DNA of 37,545 nt from Lactiplantibacillus plajomi (GTDB lineage: Bacteria > Bacillota > Bacilli > Lactobacillales > Lactobacillaceae). The stretch spans positions 6,969 to 44,513 of the forward strand of contig NZ_BJDZ01000026.1 in NCBI RefSeq assembly GCF_005405405.1, read 5' to 3'. Each line of letters opens with the position of its first letter. Position 1 is the first letter of the stretch. Below are positions 14,849-22,984 of the stretch, piece by piece. A program made the position numbers and the translations under genes. The notes beneath the pieces are model-generated. The model was not told the origin of the DNA, made no database searches, and saw only the letters and a list, made by a program, of their open reading frames with translations.

Positions 14849-15505
14849 TTGATTATTGGGTTAACAGAAAAAAGACAGAGAGTGTTAGAAATAATAGATA
14901 GATTGGGAATTGCAAATATAGAGCAGATTGTTAGTTTGACAGGTTCAAAAAAAACAACAGCATATTATGCAGTACAGGAATTAAAAAAGAACGGTTTAGT
15001 TGTAGAGTTTAAGAATATAAGACAGGCGGTTTTTTTGATAACTAAAGCAGGTAGTGAATTTGTTGGAGAACTAAATTTTGGTTTTTCAAGAGATAATAAA
15101 GCACCGAATTTTGCAATTTTTCGGCATAGCATGTTAGTAAATGAGAGCATGATTTTTTACAAGGAGCATTTAAAAGAAGCCAGTTTTGAGACGGAACGGG
15201 AATTGTTAGTGAATGAAGTTAGTGACAGCGGACAGGATAGAAGAGAATTAAAGAATTTACCTGATTTTGTAATTGATACAGAAGAAACAAGGCAGGCAAT
15301 AGAAGTTGAATTGACAAGGAAGACCCCCGTACGGATAAAGAAGAAGTTGCTTAATTATAAAAAGTTATTGGAGGCAGGGGAGTACACGCATATTGTTTAT
15401 TTATATCAGTCTATGAATGTTCGCCGATTGGTCGCAAAATGTGCGGCAGAGGTGGGAATAGAGGTTACTTTTGGTAATCTTGATGAGATGTTGGGGGGGG
15501 AATGA
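14849..15505 (+). CDS. Replic_Relax-family protein (winged helix plus PD-(D/E)XK-like domain), candidate atypical relaxase component
   Basis: A protein of about 218 residues. The N-terminal winged helix (about residues 5-70) has ANIEQIVSLTGSKKTTAYYAV as its reading helices. The C-terminal half holds RHSMLVNE, typical of Replic_Relax proteins, and the series LPDFVID...IEVELTRK, which fits the D-ExE-K core of PD-(D/E)XK nucleases (D139, E152, E154, K158). TTG 14849 is preferred over GTG 14840, because AGGTAGGTG lies 6 nt before the TTG. It follows the oriT-like repeats and overlaps the coupling-protein gene (ATGA), so it probably recognises or processes the transfer origin. The nuclease reading is inference. 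Confidence 0.7.
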   Translation: MIIGLTEKRQRVLEIIDRLGIANIEQIVSLTGSKKTTAYYAVQELKKNGLVVEFKNIRQAVFLITKAGSEFVGELNFGFSRDNKAPNFAIFRHSMLVNESMIFYKEHLKEASFETERELLVNEVSDSGQDRRELKNLPDFVIDTEETRQAIEVELTRKTPVRIKKKLLNYKKLLEAGEYTHIVYLYQSMNVRRLVAKCAAEVGIEVTFGNLDEMLGGE

Positions 15506-17502
15506 AAATGTTTGATTATCCGGATAATGATAATCAGAAGGGTGGAAACGGGCAAAGTAGTACAGATCGTGAGATTGGAATCTTTGCAGGTGTTTTGATA
15601 GGTGGAATTGTACTGTTAATCGCGCTAGGACTGTTTTTACCCGCTTTAATCGTTAGTTTTTTGGTTGGAGGGTTTGCGGTCGCTTTAAAAAAAATGAAGT
15701 GGTTGCCATTAGTTAGTGGAATTAGTCTAATTGTATTTGTTTTACTGTTGATGAAGTTTAAAATCACGGCATTATTTCAGTTTTTGGGTATTTACAAAAA
15801 TATGTTCCCTGCAAAATTAATGCAGATAGTGGAGAACGTTTTTAACCATGGAAAAACGTTTGAAATCACGTGGCAAAGTTATGTACTGGAAATCGTGTTA
15901 GGTGTTGCAGTAGCTTTTATTGTTGCGTTAGTAATTAATAAATTACAGGCAAATTATTTCGTTAAAACTAAAGAAGATAGTCAAGGCAAGTTTTTGAAGT
16001 CTGATCAATTCCAAAAAATTTTCAAAAAGCGCGAAAGTATAACGAGTAAACAACAAGAAAAATGGAGAAATAGCGAGAAAAAGAACGATATTTATTTTGG
16101 AATTGACATAAAAGGCAATGCGGTAGAATTACCGCTAAAACAGTTGTTTACGCACGAATTAATACAAGGTACAACGGGTTCAGGTAAAACAGTAGCTATG
16201 TTGGCACAAGCAGAAGCATGTATGAAAGTTGGTTTACCTGTAATCTATGTGGAAGCCAAAGGTGACCCGCAAATTGAACATGATTTAGGAAAGTTGGCCA
16301 AGAAATACGGACGTAAATTTAAAGTTTTTTCGGACAACACAGAAACAACATACAACCCGATTAAAAATGGTGCGCCGTCGGGGGTTGAAGAAAGATTAAT
16401 GAGTGTTTTCGACTGGAGCGAGCCATTTTATAAAAATGTTAGTGATAACATGTTGCTAAAAGTAATTAAGTTTATGGACGCATATCAAATAAAGCGTGAT
16501 TTACCAACGTTACTAGAGTATCTAAACTTTGATAATATTTGGAAAACTCTAAAATCAGATAGTACGAAACGTGAGAAAATCGTTAAGCAAAAAGTTAAAC
16601 CAAAAGGCGGAAAAACAGGAGATACAGGGCTTGTAGGAACTGAAAAGAAAGAAGAAGCAAAATACGTTGATAAAAAAGTAGTTGTTTATGATCTAAGCGA
16701 AAAAGCGAGGGAGTACACAAAACTATTTTTTGAAAAAGAAAATTTTGATGATGAAGACTTTAAGGCGTTTAAAGAAAATGAAAGTAACGTCATGAAAAAT
16801 ATTTATGGTTTAAAGGTACAAATTGAGTTGCTAGTTATATCTGATTTAGGATATAAACTAAGTGAAACAGAAAATAGTATTGATATGACAAGCTTTTTAG
16901 ATACAACCGATGTAATTTTATTTAGTTTTAACAGCAATAATTATGGTTCGTTAATACCAAAATTAGGGCGGTTTGTGGTTAGTGATGTTGCAACTGCGGT
17001 TACACAAAAATTTAATGCAGGTAACGACTTTAAAGGCGCAATCGGCTTTTTTGACGAGTGGGGCAGTTACGCCAATGATAAGATTATCGACGTGCTCGCT
17101 AAAGCGCGCAGCGCAAAGTTTGGGGCGGTTCTAGGTGTTCAGTCTATGGAAGACTTGAACACCAATGGCCCGGGCTTAGATAAGCGAATCAGAGATAATG
17201 TAAATACATTTATGTTAGGGCGTTCAAATGACCCCGAGAGTGCAGATTATGTCGCAAATTTGGTCGGAACATATGAAGATCTCGACAAAACAATTATGAC
17301 CGAAGATAAAGGGGGCATATTTGCCCGCATTGATACCAAAGCGGCACGGGGAACGGTCAGAAGTGTAAATAAGTTTGTGGTTAAGCCTGATAGTATCAAG
17401 CGTTTAGAAGACCATTCATTTTATTTAATAACTAAAGGGGCAAAGAGCGAAGAAGAGTATGCACGTAAGGTTTATACGCGCAATACAATGCAAGGAATTT
17501 AA
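15502..17502 (+). CDS. VirD4/TraG-type coupling protein (T4CP)
   Basis: A 666-residue membrane ATPase that brings the DNA-protein complex to the secretion channel. Membrane segments lie near residues 25-62, 68-84 and 125-147. A cytoplasmic ATPase domain follows with Walker A GTTGSGKT (residues 223-230) and Walker B GFFDEWG (about residue 520). Lys-rich inserts near 350-400 are unusual in length. ATG 15502 overlaps the previous stop; ATG 15508 is an alternative with better spacing from the G-run. With the VirB4-like and channel proteins it completes a conjugation machine. Confidence 0.87.
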   Translation: MKMFDYPDNDNQKGGNGQSSTDREIGIFAGVLIGGIVLLIALGLFLPALIVSFLVGGFAVALKKMKWLPLVSGISLIVFVLLLMKFKITALFQFLGIYKNMFPAKLMQIVENVFNHGKTFEITWQSYVLEIVLGVAVAFIVALVINKLQANYFVKTKEDSQGKFLKSDQFQKIFKKRESITSKQQEKWRNSEKKNDIYFGIDIKGNAVELPLKQLFTHELIQGTTGSGKTVAMLAQAEACMKVGLPVIYVEAKGDPQIEHDLGKLAKKYGRKFKVFSDNTETTYNPIKNGAPSGVEERLMSVFDWSEPFYKNVSDNMLLKVIKFMDAYQIKRDLPTLLEYLNFDNIWKTLKSDSTKREKIVKQKVKPKGGKTGDTGLVGTEKKEEAKYVDKKVVVYDLSEKAREYTKLFFEKENFDDEDFKAFKENESNVMKNIYGLKVQIELLVISDLGYKLSETENSIDMTSFLDTTDVILFSFNSNNYGSLIPKLGRFVVSDVATAVTQKFNAGNDFKGAIGFFDEWGSYANDKIIDVLAKARSAKFGAVLGVQSMEDLNTNGPGLDKRIRDNVNTFMLGRSNDPESADYVANLVGTYEDLDKTIMTEDKGGIFARIDTKAARGTVRSVNKFVVKPDSIKRLEDHSFYLITKGAKSEEEYARKVYTRNTMQGI

Positions 17503-17591
17503 ACGACTTGCATAGGCCTCTGAACGAATAGTTAGGGAGCAATTTTTTTAGAATATTGTTTTTTTCATCTATTTCCCCCATAAAATATACA

Positions 17592-17619
17592 TTGCACTTC
17601 TTATTCTTTAGTATATGAT
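17592..17619 (+). promoter_or_regulatory. Promoter of the small convergent membrane-protein gene
   Basis: TTGCAC (17592-17597), 16-nt spacer, TATGAT (17614-17619). Leader of about 43 nt. Confidence 0.55.
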
Positions 17620-17668
17620 GATTTCGAGGTTACTTTATGCATTATGAAAGTTAACGGAGGTAAAGGAC

Positions 17669-17839
17669 ATGAGTAGATTCTCAAAAGTATCAATTGGGGT
17701 TATCTATGTTATATGTACAATAGTGCCTGCTATAATTATGATATTTGAACGGGGCTTATTTTGGATTGGACTAGTAGCTCTAGGCTATTTTTGTTATATT
17801 GGCTGGTTTATTTTTATAAAATCGCATGATAATCTATAA
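17669..17839 (+). CDS. Small two-helix membrane protein, PlcC/GaaC-like
   Basis: A 56-residue protein with two hydrophobic helices (about residues 5-25 and 30-50: VIYVICTIVPAIIMI, WIGLVALGYFCYIGWFIFI). GGAGG precedes ATG 17669. Gassericin A-type clusters contain a companion of this size (GaaC) next to GaaB; here it has its own promoter and runs toward the last bacteriocin gene, overlapping its stop by 6 bp. A role in bacteriocin production or immunity is inferred from size, topology and place. Confidence 0.6.
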   Translation: MSRFSKVSIGVIYVICTIVPAIIMIFERGLFWIGLVALGYFCYIGWFIFIKSHDNL

Positions 17840-18355
17840 AAAAATTAAGCTATATATGGGTGTTATAATATTTATTACAAGAATTGTACTTGAAAATTCT
17901 ATATTGTTTTTTAAAGATATTTTTTGCTTTCTAAGATAGTTAAATATTAGAAAGCTGATAAAAGTTCCAAGTAGCAAGCTAAAAATATTTATTTGAAAGT
18001 TGGTTGCTGTTTTTTCGTATAAGTAGATATAAATGACATATAGTAAATTATATACAATATACGAAGACAGATAAATGTCATATACCTTTGTTTTAAAGCG
18101 AGGTAAGAATGTAAGGCTCAACCGTTTGATTTTATTAAATGCAAAGAATACTAGGTAAGTTCCCAAAGCTGATATAAAAACTACCAAACATAACAAGATT
18201 CCAAAGGTAGGTGCTGCTATACCAATAGGAATTCCCTTTAAAACACGGTTAGAATTAGGCAGGATTTTGAATGTTTTAAATATTCTTAGGATCGCTAATG
18301 TAAGTAATCCTCCCCATGCGAAAGTCCAATATAATATTGTATGTCTAAACTTCAT
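17834..18355 (-). CDS. Circular-bacteriocin membrane protein, PlcB/GaaB-like
   Basis: A 173-residue protein with about five membrane helices. GaaB of gassericin A is of the same size, and this is the last gene of the cluster. ATG 18355 lies 2 nt after the stop of the permease gene. In gassericin and plantaricyclin clusters the protein takes part in maturation or secretion, though its biochemical role is not settled. It ends in a convergent 6-bp overlap with the small gene on the other strand. Confidence 0.65.
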   Translation of the reverse strand: MKFRHTILYWTFAWGGLLTLAILRIFKTFKILPNSNRVLKGIPIGIAAPTFGILLCLVVFISALGTYLVFFAFNKIKRLSLTFLPRFKTKVYDIYLSSYIVYNLLYVIYIYLYEKTATNFQINIFSLLLGTFISFLIFNYLRKQKISLKNNIEFSSTILVINIITPIYSLIFL

Positions 18356-18357
18356 AT

Positions 18358-19002
18358 TTAGTCTTCTCCTCTAACTAAACTAATTACGTAGGCAATACTG
18401 TATGACAAAACAACAGTTATAATTAAAGTAAGAGCAACAAGAAATATTAATTCAATTTTAGAATCTAGTAAAATTAATTTTTTTATTTTAGACAAAACAC
18501 CAAAAAAACGTATACTTACAAAAGCTATCCCTAAAATCATTAACACACCAACAGTCAGTCCGTTTTGCTGAAAAGCATATAAAAAAGGAAGAATAAAGGA
18601 TATATAAATTATTGAAACCGTAAATAAGCAAATAGGAACAATCATGATACTTTCAATATTAATACCTTTGAAAAATAATGATATCACTAGAAAAAATAGT
18701 CCACTCAGTATAGCAGTTACAGCGCAGATAATGATAACAAATAGATACCTTGCAAGAACACTTATAGATTTTTTAATAGATAAAGTTGTTAAAAAATCTA
18801 TCCAGTTGTTTTTATTATCGGATAGAAAGAGTGATTGAATGCTATTAATCATTATCATTGATACCAATGTTGCTACTATCCAACTATCACTTTTTAGAAA
18901 AATTGAGGCTATAATTAAAGAAAAAGATACACCTAACAAATATGTCTTTTTGAACCACTTATCACACAGCTGATAATAATCTTTTAACATTAATCCAAGC
19001 AT
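18358..19002 (-). CDS. plcE: ABC-2 type permease of the circular bacteriocin system
   Basis: A 214-residue protein with six membrane helices, matching the length of GaaE (about 215). It pairs with the adjacent ATPase to form an exporter involved in secretion and added self-protection. ATG 19002 comes 2 nt after the ATPase stop. No ATP-binding motif is present, as expected for the membrane partner. Confidence 0.75.
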   Translation of the reverse strand: MLGLMLKDYYQLCDKWFKKTYLLGVSFSLIIASIFLKSDSWIVATLVSMIMINSIQSLFLSDNKNNWIDFLTTLSIKKSISVLARYLFVIIICAVTAILSGLFFLVISLFFKGINIESIMIVPICLFTVSIIYISFILPFLYAFQQNGLTVGVLMILGIAFVSIRFFGVLSKIKKLILLDSKIELIFLVALTLIITVVLSYSIAYVISLVRGED

Positions 19003-19004
19003 AT

Positions 19005-19688
19005 TTATTCACCTAACTTCGCCTTTTGTACTGTTTCTTCAAATAGTTTCTCAAGGTTTTCTGGCCCAAAGTTTTGCATACTTTTTTCCAAAATAATTTT
19101 TCCGTGATCTAGCAAATCAAAACGAGTACAGATTTCTACAACATCATTCAAATTATGGGTGGTAATTATTACTGAACAGTCATTTTGATCTACATATTTT
19201 TTGATTAGGCGCAACACTTTTCGGCGCATAAGAGGATCAAGGCCACTAGTTATTTCATCTAACAACAATAAATCTGGATGATGTGAAATAGAAATGCATA
19301 AGTTTAGTTGCATTTTCATTCCTTTGGAAAAATTAGATATCGGTGTTTTAGTAGGTAATTGAAGTGCTTTAATATAAGGCCAAAAAGCTTGGGTATCCCA
19401 GTTTATTCCAATGTTTTGAAATACGTGTTCCAACTGAAGAATATTTAGTTCTTCAGGAAATGGAATGCTGTCAAAGCAAAATCCCAATTCCTTAAAATCT
19501 TTTTTAATAGTCCCAAAATCTATCTTATTGATTCCTCCAATTGATTTTAATAGTGTAGTTTTTCCGGCACCGTTTTCACCAATTAAACCAATGATTTCTT
19601 TTTCTTTTGCTTGAAAATTTATGTCGCTCAATATAAAATTATCGTATTTTTTCTTGACGTGACTCATACTCACCTTAGTCATACACAT
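19005..19688 (-). CDS. plcT: ABC transporter ATPase of the circular bacteriocin system
   Basis: A 227-residue ATPase, the same length as GaaT. Walker A is GENGAGKT (about residues 36-44), the signature is degenerate (NFSKGMKMQ, about 117-125), Walker B is LLLLDEITSGLD (about 137-148) and the switch His lies in TTHN. AAGGAG lies 8-9 nt before ATG 19688. With the following permease it exports or gives resistance to the bacteriocin. Confidence 0.85.
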   Translation of the reverse strand: MCMTKVSMSHVKKKYDNFILSDINFQAKEKEIIGLIGENGAGKTTLLKSIGGINKIDFGTIKKDFKELGFCFDSIPFPEELNILQLEHVFQNIGINWDTQAFWPYIKALQLPTKTPISNFSKGMKMQLNLCISISHHPDLLLLDEITSGLDPLMRRKVLRLIKKYVDQNDCSVIITTHNLNDVVEICTRFDLLDHGKIILEKSMQNFGPENLEKLFEETVQKAKLGE

Positions 19689-19707
19689 TATTCTCGCTCC
19701 TTGGTAG

Positions 19708-19872
19708 TTAATCTGTATGCCGTTTAATTAGTTGATATACAAAAGACAATATTACTGTAATTATTGCACATACATAAGTTATAGTACTGAGGCCCTGGAA
19801 GAAAAATGCAATTATTGTCGCTAACAATACAATAATTGTAATGACACGTACTAACATATCTAAATTTTTCAT
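19708..19872 (-). CDS. plcI: Circular bacteriocin immunity protein, PlcI/GaaI-like
   Basis: A 54-residue cationic membrane protein (MKNLDMLVRVITIIVLL, then a second helix and the tail LIKRHTD), close in size to GaaI (53). ATG 19872 is chosen because TAGGAG lies 7 nt upstream; the longer frame from 19893 lacks a binding site. Such proteins protect the producer by acting in its own membrane. It starts 2 nt after the preceding stop. Confidence 0.75.
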   Translation of the reverse strand: MKNLDMLVRVITIIVLLATIIAFFFQGLSTITYVCAIITVILSFVYQLIKRHTD

Positions 19873-19874
19873 AG

Positions 19875-20360
19875 TTAATCTCCTAACAACCATAAGGCTA
19901 ATTCTGGAGTAACAAAAACTTCAATTATCGCTGCAAGGAACAAAAGACAGTAGGCTCTTATTATATTAATTTTCATGTGATTAACATGTGTTACAGCATA
20001 TACTAACCATACATATGAAGTTATTTCAATAATACCATGTGGTAAGAGTAAAACGATACTTTGAAAGATTGGTAATTGACCGCATATCAGACCAACGTTA
20101 AAGCCATTAACGCAAAAGAATATAACACTCACTATATTTCCTAAAAAAAGAGTAGAGCTTAATACTAAAAATGCTATTGTATTTCTAAAGATAATTTCAG
20201 TAAACCAGTTTAAATGAATTACTTTAAACGAATCCAATGAATGTTGAGAGCTTGCAGTTGCGAAATATTTGCTAAATAAGACACCTAAAATTAGAAAAAT
20301 TATAAATACTATCAATAAAGCAGGTATATTACTCCGTGATTTATTCACAAAGATGGTCAC
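19875..20360 (-). CDS. plcD: DUF95/SpoIIM-family bacteriocin maturation protein, PlcD/GaaD-like
   Basis: A 161-residue membrane protein with the hallmarks of the SpoIIM/DUF95 family found in every circular bacteriocin cluster: an N-terminal helix, FLGN, the pattern VNGFNVG, and PHGIIE in the middle (about residues 75-115). It is thought to act in cyclisation or secretion together with the ABC proteins. The start at GTG 20360 is uncertain, with a weak binding site; GTG 20348 is an alternative. A terminator stands between it and the precursor gene. Confidence 0.8.
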   Translation of the reverse strand: MTIFVNKSRSNIPALLIVFIIFLILGVLFSKYFATASSQHSLDSFKVIHLNWFTEIIFRNTIAFLVLSSTLFLGNIVSVIFFCVNGFNVGLICGQLPIFQSIVLLLPHGIIEITSYVWLVYAVTHVNHMKINIIRAYCLLFLAAIIEVFVTPELALWLLGD

Positions 20361-20374
20361 TTCACTTTACAAAT

Positions 20375-20424
20375 AAATAAAAAAGATTGAGACTAGCGAA
20401 TTGGTCATGCTAGACCCAATCTCT
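20375..20424 (-). terminator. Intra-operon terminator between bacteriocin precursor and maturation genes
   Basis: On the minus strand AGATTGGGTCTAGC pairs with GCTAGTCTCAATCT, followed by six T. Partial read-through would give much precursor RNA and less of the downstream messages. Confidence 0.75.
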
Positions 20425-20439
20425 AATGTATATAATAAA

Positions 20440-20715
20440 TTAAGCTGCGGTACCCCCGAGAGCCCCAGCTGCTGCAACTGCCCATCCTGGCAATGTAACG
20501 CCTAAGATAACAGCTGCCACGGTACCCAAAGATGCTCCAGAAGATAATAAATCTAAAGCCTTTTGTGTAAGCTTTGTTGTCAAATGCACACCAAATTGTT
20601 TTGCAATCCATACAATATTAACTGTGGCAAATAATAAAATAAAAAGAGAGATGATCATTAAAATAGTAACCTCAAATTTGTTCAATCCTAACCTGCTACG
20701 ATATGCTGAAAGCAT
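20440..20715 (-). CDS. plcA: Circular bacteriocin precursor, plantaricyclin/gassericin A type
   Basis: A 91-residue precursor: a 33-residue leader (MLSAYRSRLGLNKFEV, ending TVN) and a 58-residue core from Ile34 to Ala91 (IVWIAKQFGVHLTTKL at the start, AAAGALGGTAA at the end). Joining Ile34 to Ala91 gives a head-to-tail ring of subgroup II, like gassericin A, acidocin B and plantaricyclin A. The core contains the conserved LGVTLPGWA and SSGASLGT. AAAGGAGG lies 6 nt before ATG 20715. The start of IS21 copy 2 is only 29 bp upstream, so the native promoter is missing; the fitting one is at 2210-2181. Confidence 0.93.
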   Translation of the reverse strand: MLSAYRSRLGLNKFEVTILMIISLFILLFATVNIVWIAKQFGVHLTTKLTQKALDLLSSGASLGTVAAVILGVTLPGWAVAAAGALGGTAA

Positions 20716-20737
20716 AGTAATTCCTCCTTTTTAGAAG

Positions 20738-20743
20738 CTTGTG
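20738..20743. repeat. CTTGTG flanking repeat, inner side of IS21 copy 2
   Basis: Directly precedes the left end of copy 2 and equals 2140-2145. The outer flanks (1-5 and 22878 onward) do not match each other. Confidence 0.7.
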
Positions 20744-20847
20744 TGTAAAAGGCACCCGTAAAATGTAGGAAAACGGCAGGTTAGAACTGTTGGTTTTCCT
20801 ACATTTTTTGTATCATGAATCACATCAGAGTGTAGGAGGAATTTGAT

Positions 20848-22071
20848 GTGAGACGTGATTTAAGAGAAGGAGTGACGATTTACGTGACTGAAAATATTAA
20901 GCCTAACTTCGCCGAGATTGCCCGGCAATATAATGTTGATTATCGAACCGTTAAGAAAGCCTATGAGGAAGTCAAAGCTGGACTTAAGGGCCGACCAAGT
21001 GGTCGACCGAAACGGCCAAGTTTACTGGATCCATTCAAGCAAACCATCGATTCAAAGCTTGAACTAAATTGTTCGGCTGCTTCAATTTTTAAATTTATCC
21101 AGAAGAAGGGCTTTACCGGCAGCTATACCCTCGTGAAAGATTATTGTCGCCAAACCCGCCGAGAACGAGTTAAGAAAGCTACCATTCGGATTGAACATTC
21201 CCCTGGTCTCTCTGCTCAAGTTGACTGGAAAGAAGAAATGGCCCTAGTGAGCAGCGAGGGTGAGCTGTTTAAATTCAATATTTTCTTGTATGTATTGCCT
21301 TATTCAAAACTCAAATATATGACACTAACCTTTGATCGGAGCCAAGATACCCTCTTTTCTTGCTTACACGACGCTTTCCTTCATACCGGAGGTATTCCGA
21401 CGGAAATCTGGTTTGATAATATGAAAACCGTTGTGGATCATACAAAATCCCAGTTTGGCCACGCTGTCTTTAACGAACGGTTCCACGAATTCTGTAAAGA
21501 TGCCGGTTTCACACCAATTGCTTGTCGACCATTCAGACCACAAACTAAAGGTGCAGTTGAAGCCCTTGCTCGCACGGTTGAACGTTTACGGCCATACAAT
21601 ACTGAATTTGCTGATGGAACTGAGCTAATCGAACTAGTTCATATGCTCCGAGATGATCTAAATCATGAAACTTCGCAGGCCACGGACGAAGTCCCGTACC
21701 TGAAATGGTTAGACGAAGAAAAAGAGTACCTTCATCGCGTTCCAGTTAATCTCCTTGAACCATACTTCGAAGAAAACATTACCCGTGTCGTTTCGAAGGA
21801 GGCCATGATCAATTTCCGCAAATGTAAGTACTCAGTAGATCCGCGATACATTGGTTGTACGGTTGCTGTTGAAATCTCCAATGATGAGCAGCGCATCCAC
21901 ATTTATTATAACGGAGAAGAAATTCGTACGCACTCCATAACTACCAATTCGCTGAATTATGACCCCCAAGATCAGTTCAATATCCTCAAATCTGATTTGC
22001 TTAAAGGGCGGACAGATGAAGACATTTCAGCTTACATTCGTGAACATATGACTGATTACGACAACTTATAG
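20848..22071 (+). CDS. istA: IS21 transposase IstA, copy 2
   Basis: As in copy 1: 407 residues from GTG behind AGGAGG. The one difference is Lys128 in place of Thr, next to the catalytic region around Asp126. IstB follows after 9 nt. A Thr-to-Lys change so near the active site could affect activity, and which form is ancestral cannot be told from two copies. Confidence 0.95.
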   Translation: MRRDLREGVTIYVTENIKPNFAEIARQYNVDYRTVKKAYEEVKAGLKGRPSGRPKRPSLLDPFKQTIDSKLELNCSAASIFKFIQKKGFTGSYTLVKDYCRQTRRERVKKATIRIEHSPGLSAQVDWKEEMALVSSEGELFKFNIFLYVLPYSKLKYMTLTFDRSQDTLFSCLHDAFLHTGGIPTEIWFDNMKTVVDHTKSQFGHAVFNERFHEFCKDAGFTPIACRPFRPQTKGAVEALARTVERLRPYNTEFADGTELIELVHMLRDDLNHETSQATDEVPYLKWLDEEKEYLHRVPVNLLEPYFEENITRVVSKEAMINFRKCKYSVDPRYIGCTVAVEISNDEQRIHIYYNGEEIRTHSITTNSLNYDPQDQFNILKSDLLKGRTDEDISAYIREHMTDYDNL

Positions 22072-22080
22072 GAGGCTACC

Positions 22081-22818
22081 ATGACCACTAATAATCAAAT
22101 TCTTTTAAATAATCTTGAGCGCTTAGGGTTAAACAAAATCCGTGAATACTTGCCGAATTACCTTGATCAAATTCACACTGATAATCTGTCATTAACTGAG
22201 GCGCTAATTGATTTAACTAATTCGGAACTCCAGAATCGACACGAAGGTCAGATTGCACGGGCCATTGGCCGTGCTCGGTTCCCCAATACAAAATCCCTAG
22301 ATACATTTGATTTTAGCTTTCAACCCAGTATTAATCGCCAAGAGGTTCTGGAATTCCAGAATCTGGCTTTTATGGAAAAGTCTGAAAACTTAATCTTTAT
22401 TGGCAATCCGGGAGTCGGTAAAACCCACTTGGCAATTAGTATTGGGATTGAGGCCTGTAAACAGGGCTGTCGGGTTCTCTTTATTAATTGTCATGAGCTG
22501 TTGATTAGATTGAGAGCAGCTTACGAAAAAGGACTGCTTGATCGATCTCTAAGCCGCTATTCGCGCTATGACCTATTAATTATTGATGAAATTGGGTATT
22601 TGCCAATTGGTCACCAAGAAGCTAACCTCTTATTTCAGCTAGTCAATGCCCGCTATGAAAAGCATTCAACGATCATTACCAGCAATAGTGATCTATCCGC
22701 TTGGGTTGATATTTTCCAGAACCCAACTGTGACAGCAGCCATTCTCGATCGCTTGGTTCATCATGTTCACGTAGTGAAGATCACTGGTAAATCTTACCGA
22801 TTACGTGGCCTCAAGTAA
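22081..22818 (+). CDS. istB: IS21 helper ATPase IstB, copy 2
   Basis: 245 residues, with Walker A GNPGVGKT at 108-115, as in copy 1 with no residue change noticed. It supports transposition of both copies. Confidence 0.95.
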   Translation: MTTNNQILLNNLERLGLNKIREYLPNYLDQIHTDNLSLTEALIDLTNSELQNRHEGQIARAIGRARFPNTKSLDTFDFSFQPSINRQEVLEFQNLAFMEKSENLIFIGNPGVGKTHLAISIGIEACKQGCRVLFINCHELLIRLRAAYEKGLLDRSLSRYSRYDLLIIDEIGYLPIGHQEANLLFQLVNARYEKHSTIITSNSDLSAWVDIFQNPTVTAAILDRLVHHVHVVKITGKSYRLRGLK

Positions 22819-22984
22819 CTGCCGAAAACCTACATTTCTTTCTGCCGAAAACCTACATTTTTAAACTGCCCTTGACATATTTTAAGCGGTCGCTGGTTAA
22901 TTTGGAGTAACATAGTATCTAATCTATACGTTCAACACCAAACAATCAAACACCACGCCACAACACAGCACATCGTATAGACAC

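Larger units (their letters stand above)
20744..22877 (+). mobile_element. IS21-family insertion sequence, copy 2
   Basis: Same length, orientation and ends as copy 1 (offset 20738). The only difference noticed is A21230 for C492. Its left end faces the bacteriocin operon, and no good outward promoter is visible in that end. Confidence 0.93.

Noticed and set aside
6-22877. Simple composite transposon with an outer target duplication
   Set aside because: The outer flanks (ACAGC and TATTTT) do not match, whereas the inner flanks do, which fits replicon fusion better. The window edge limits the check to five bases on the left.
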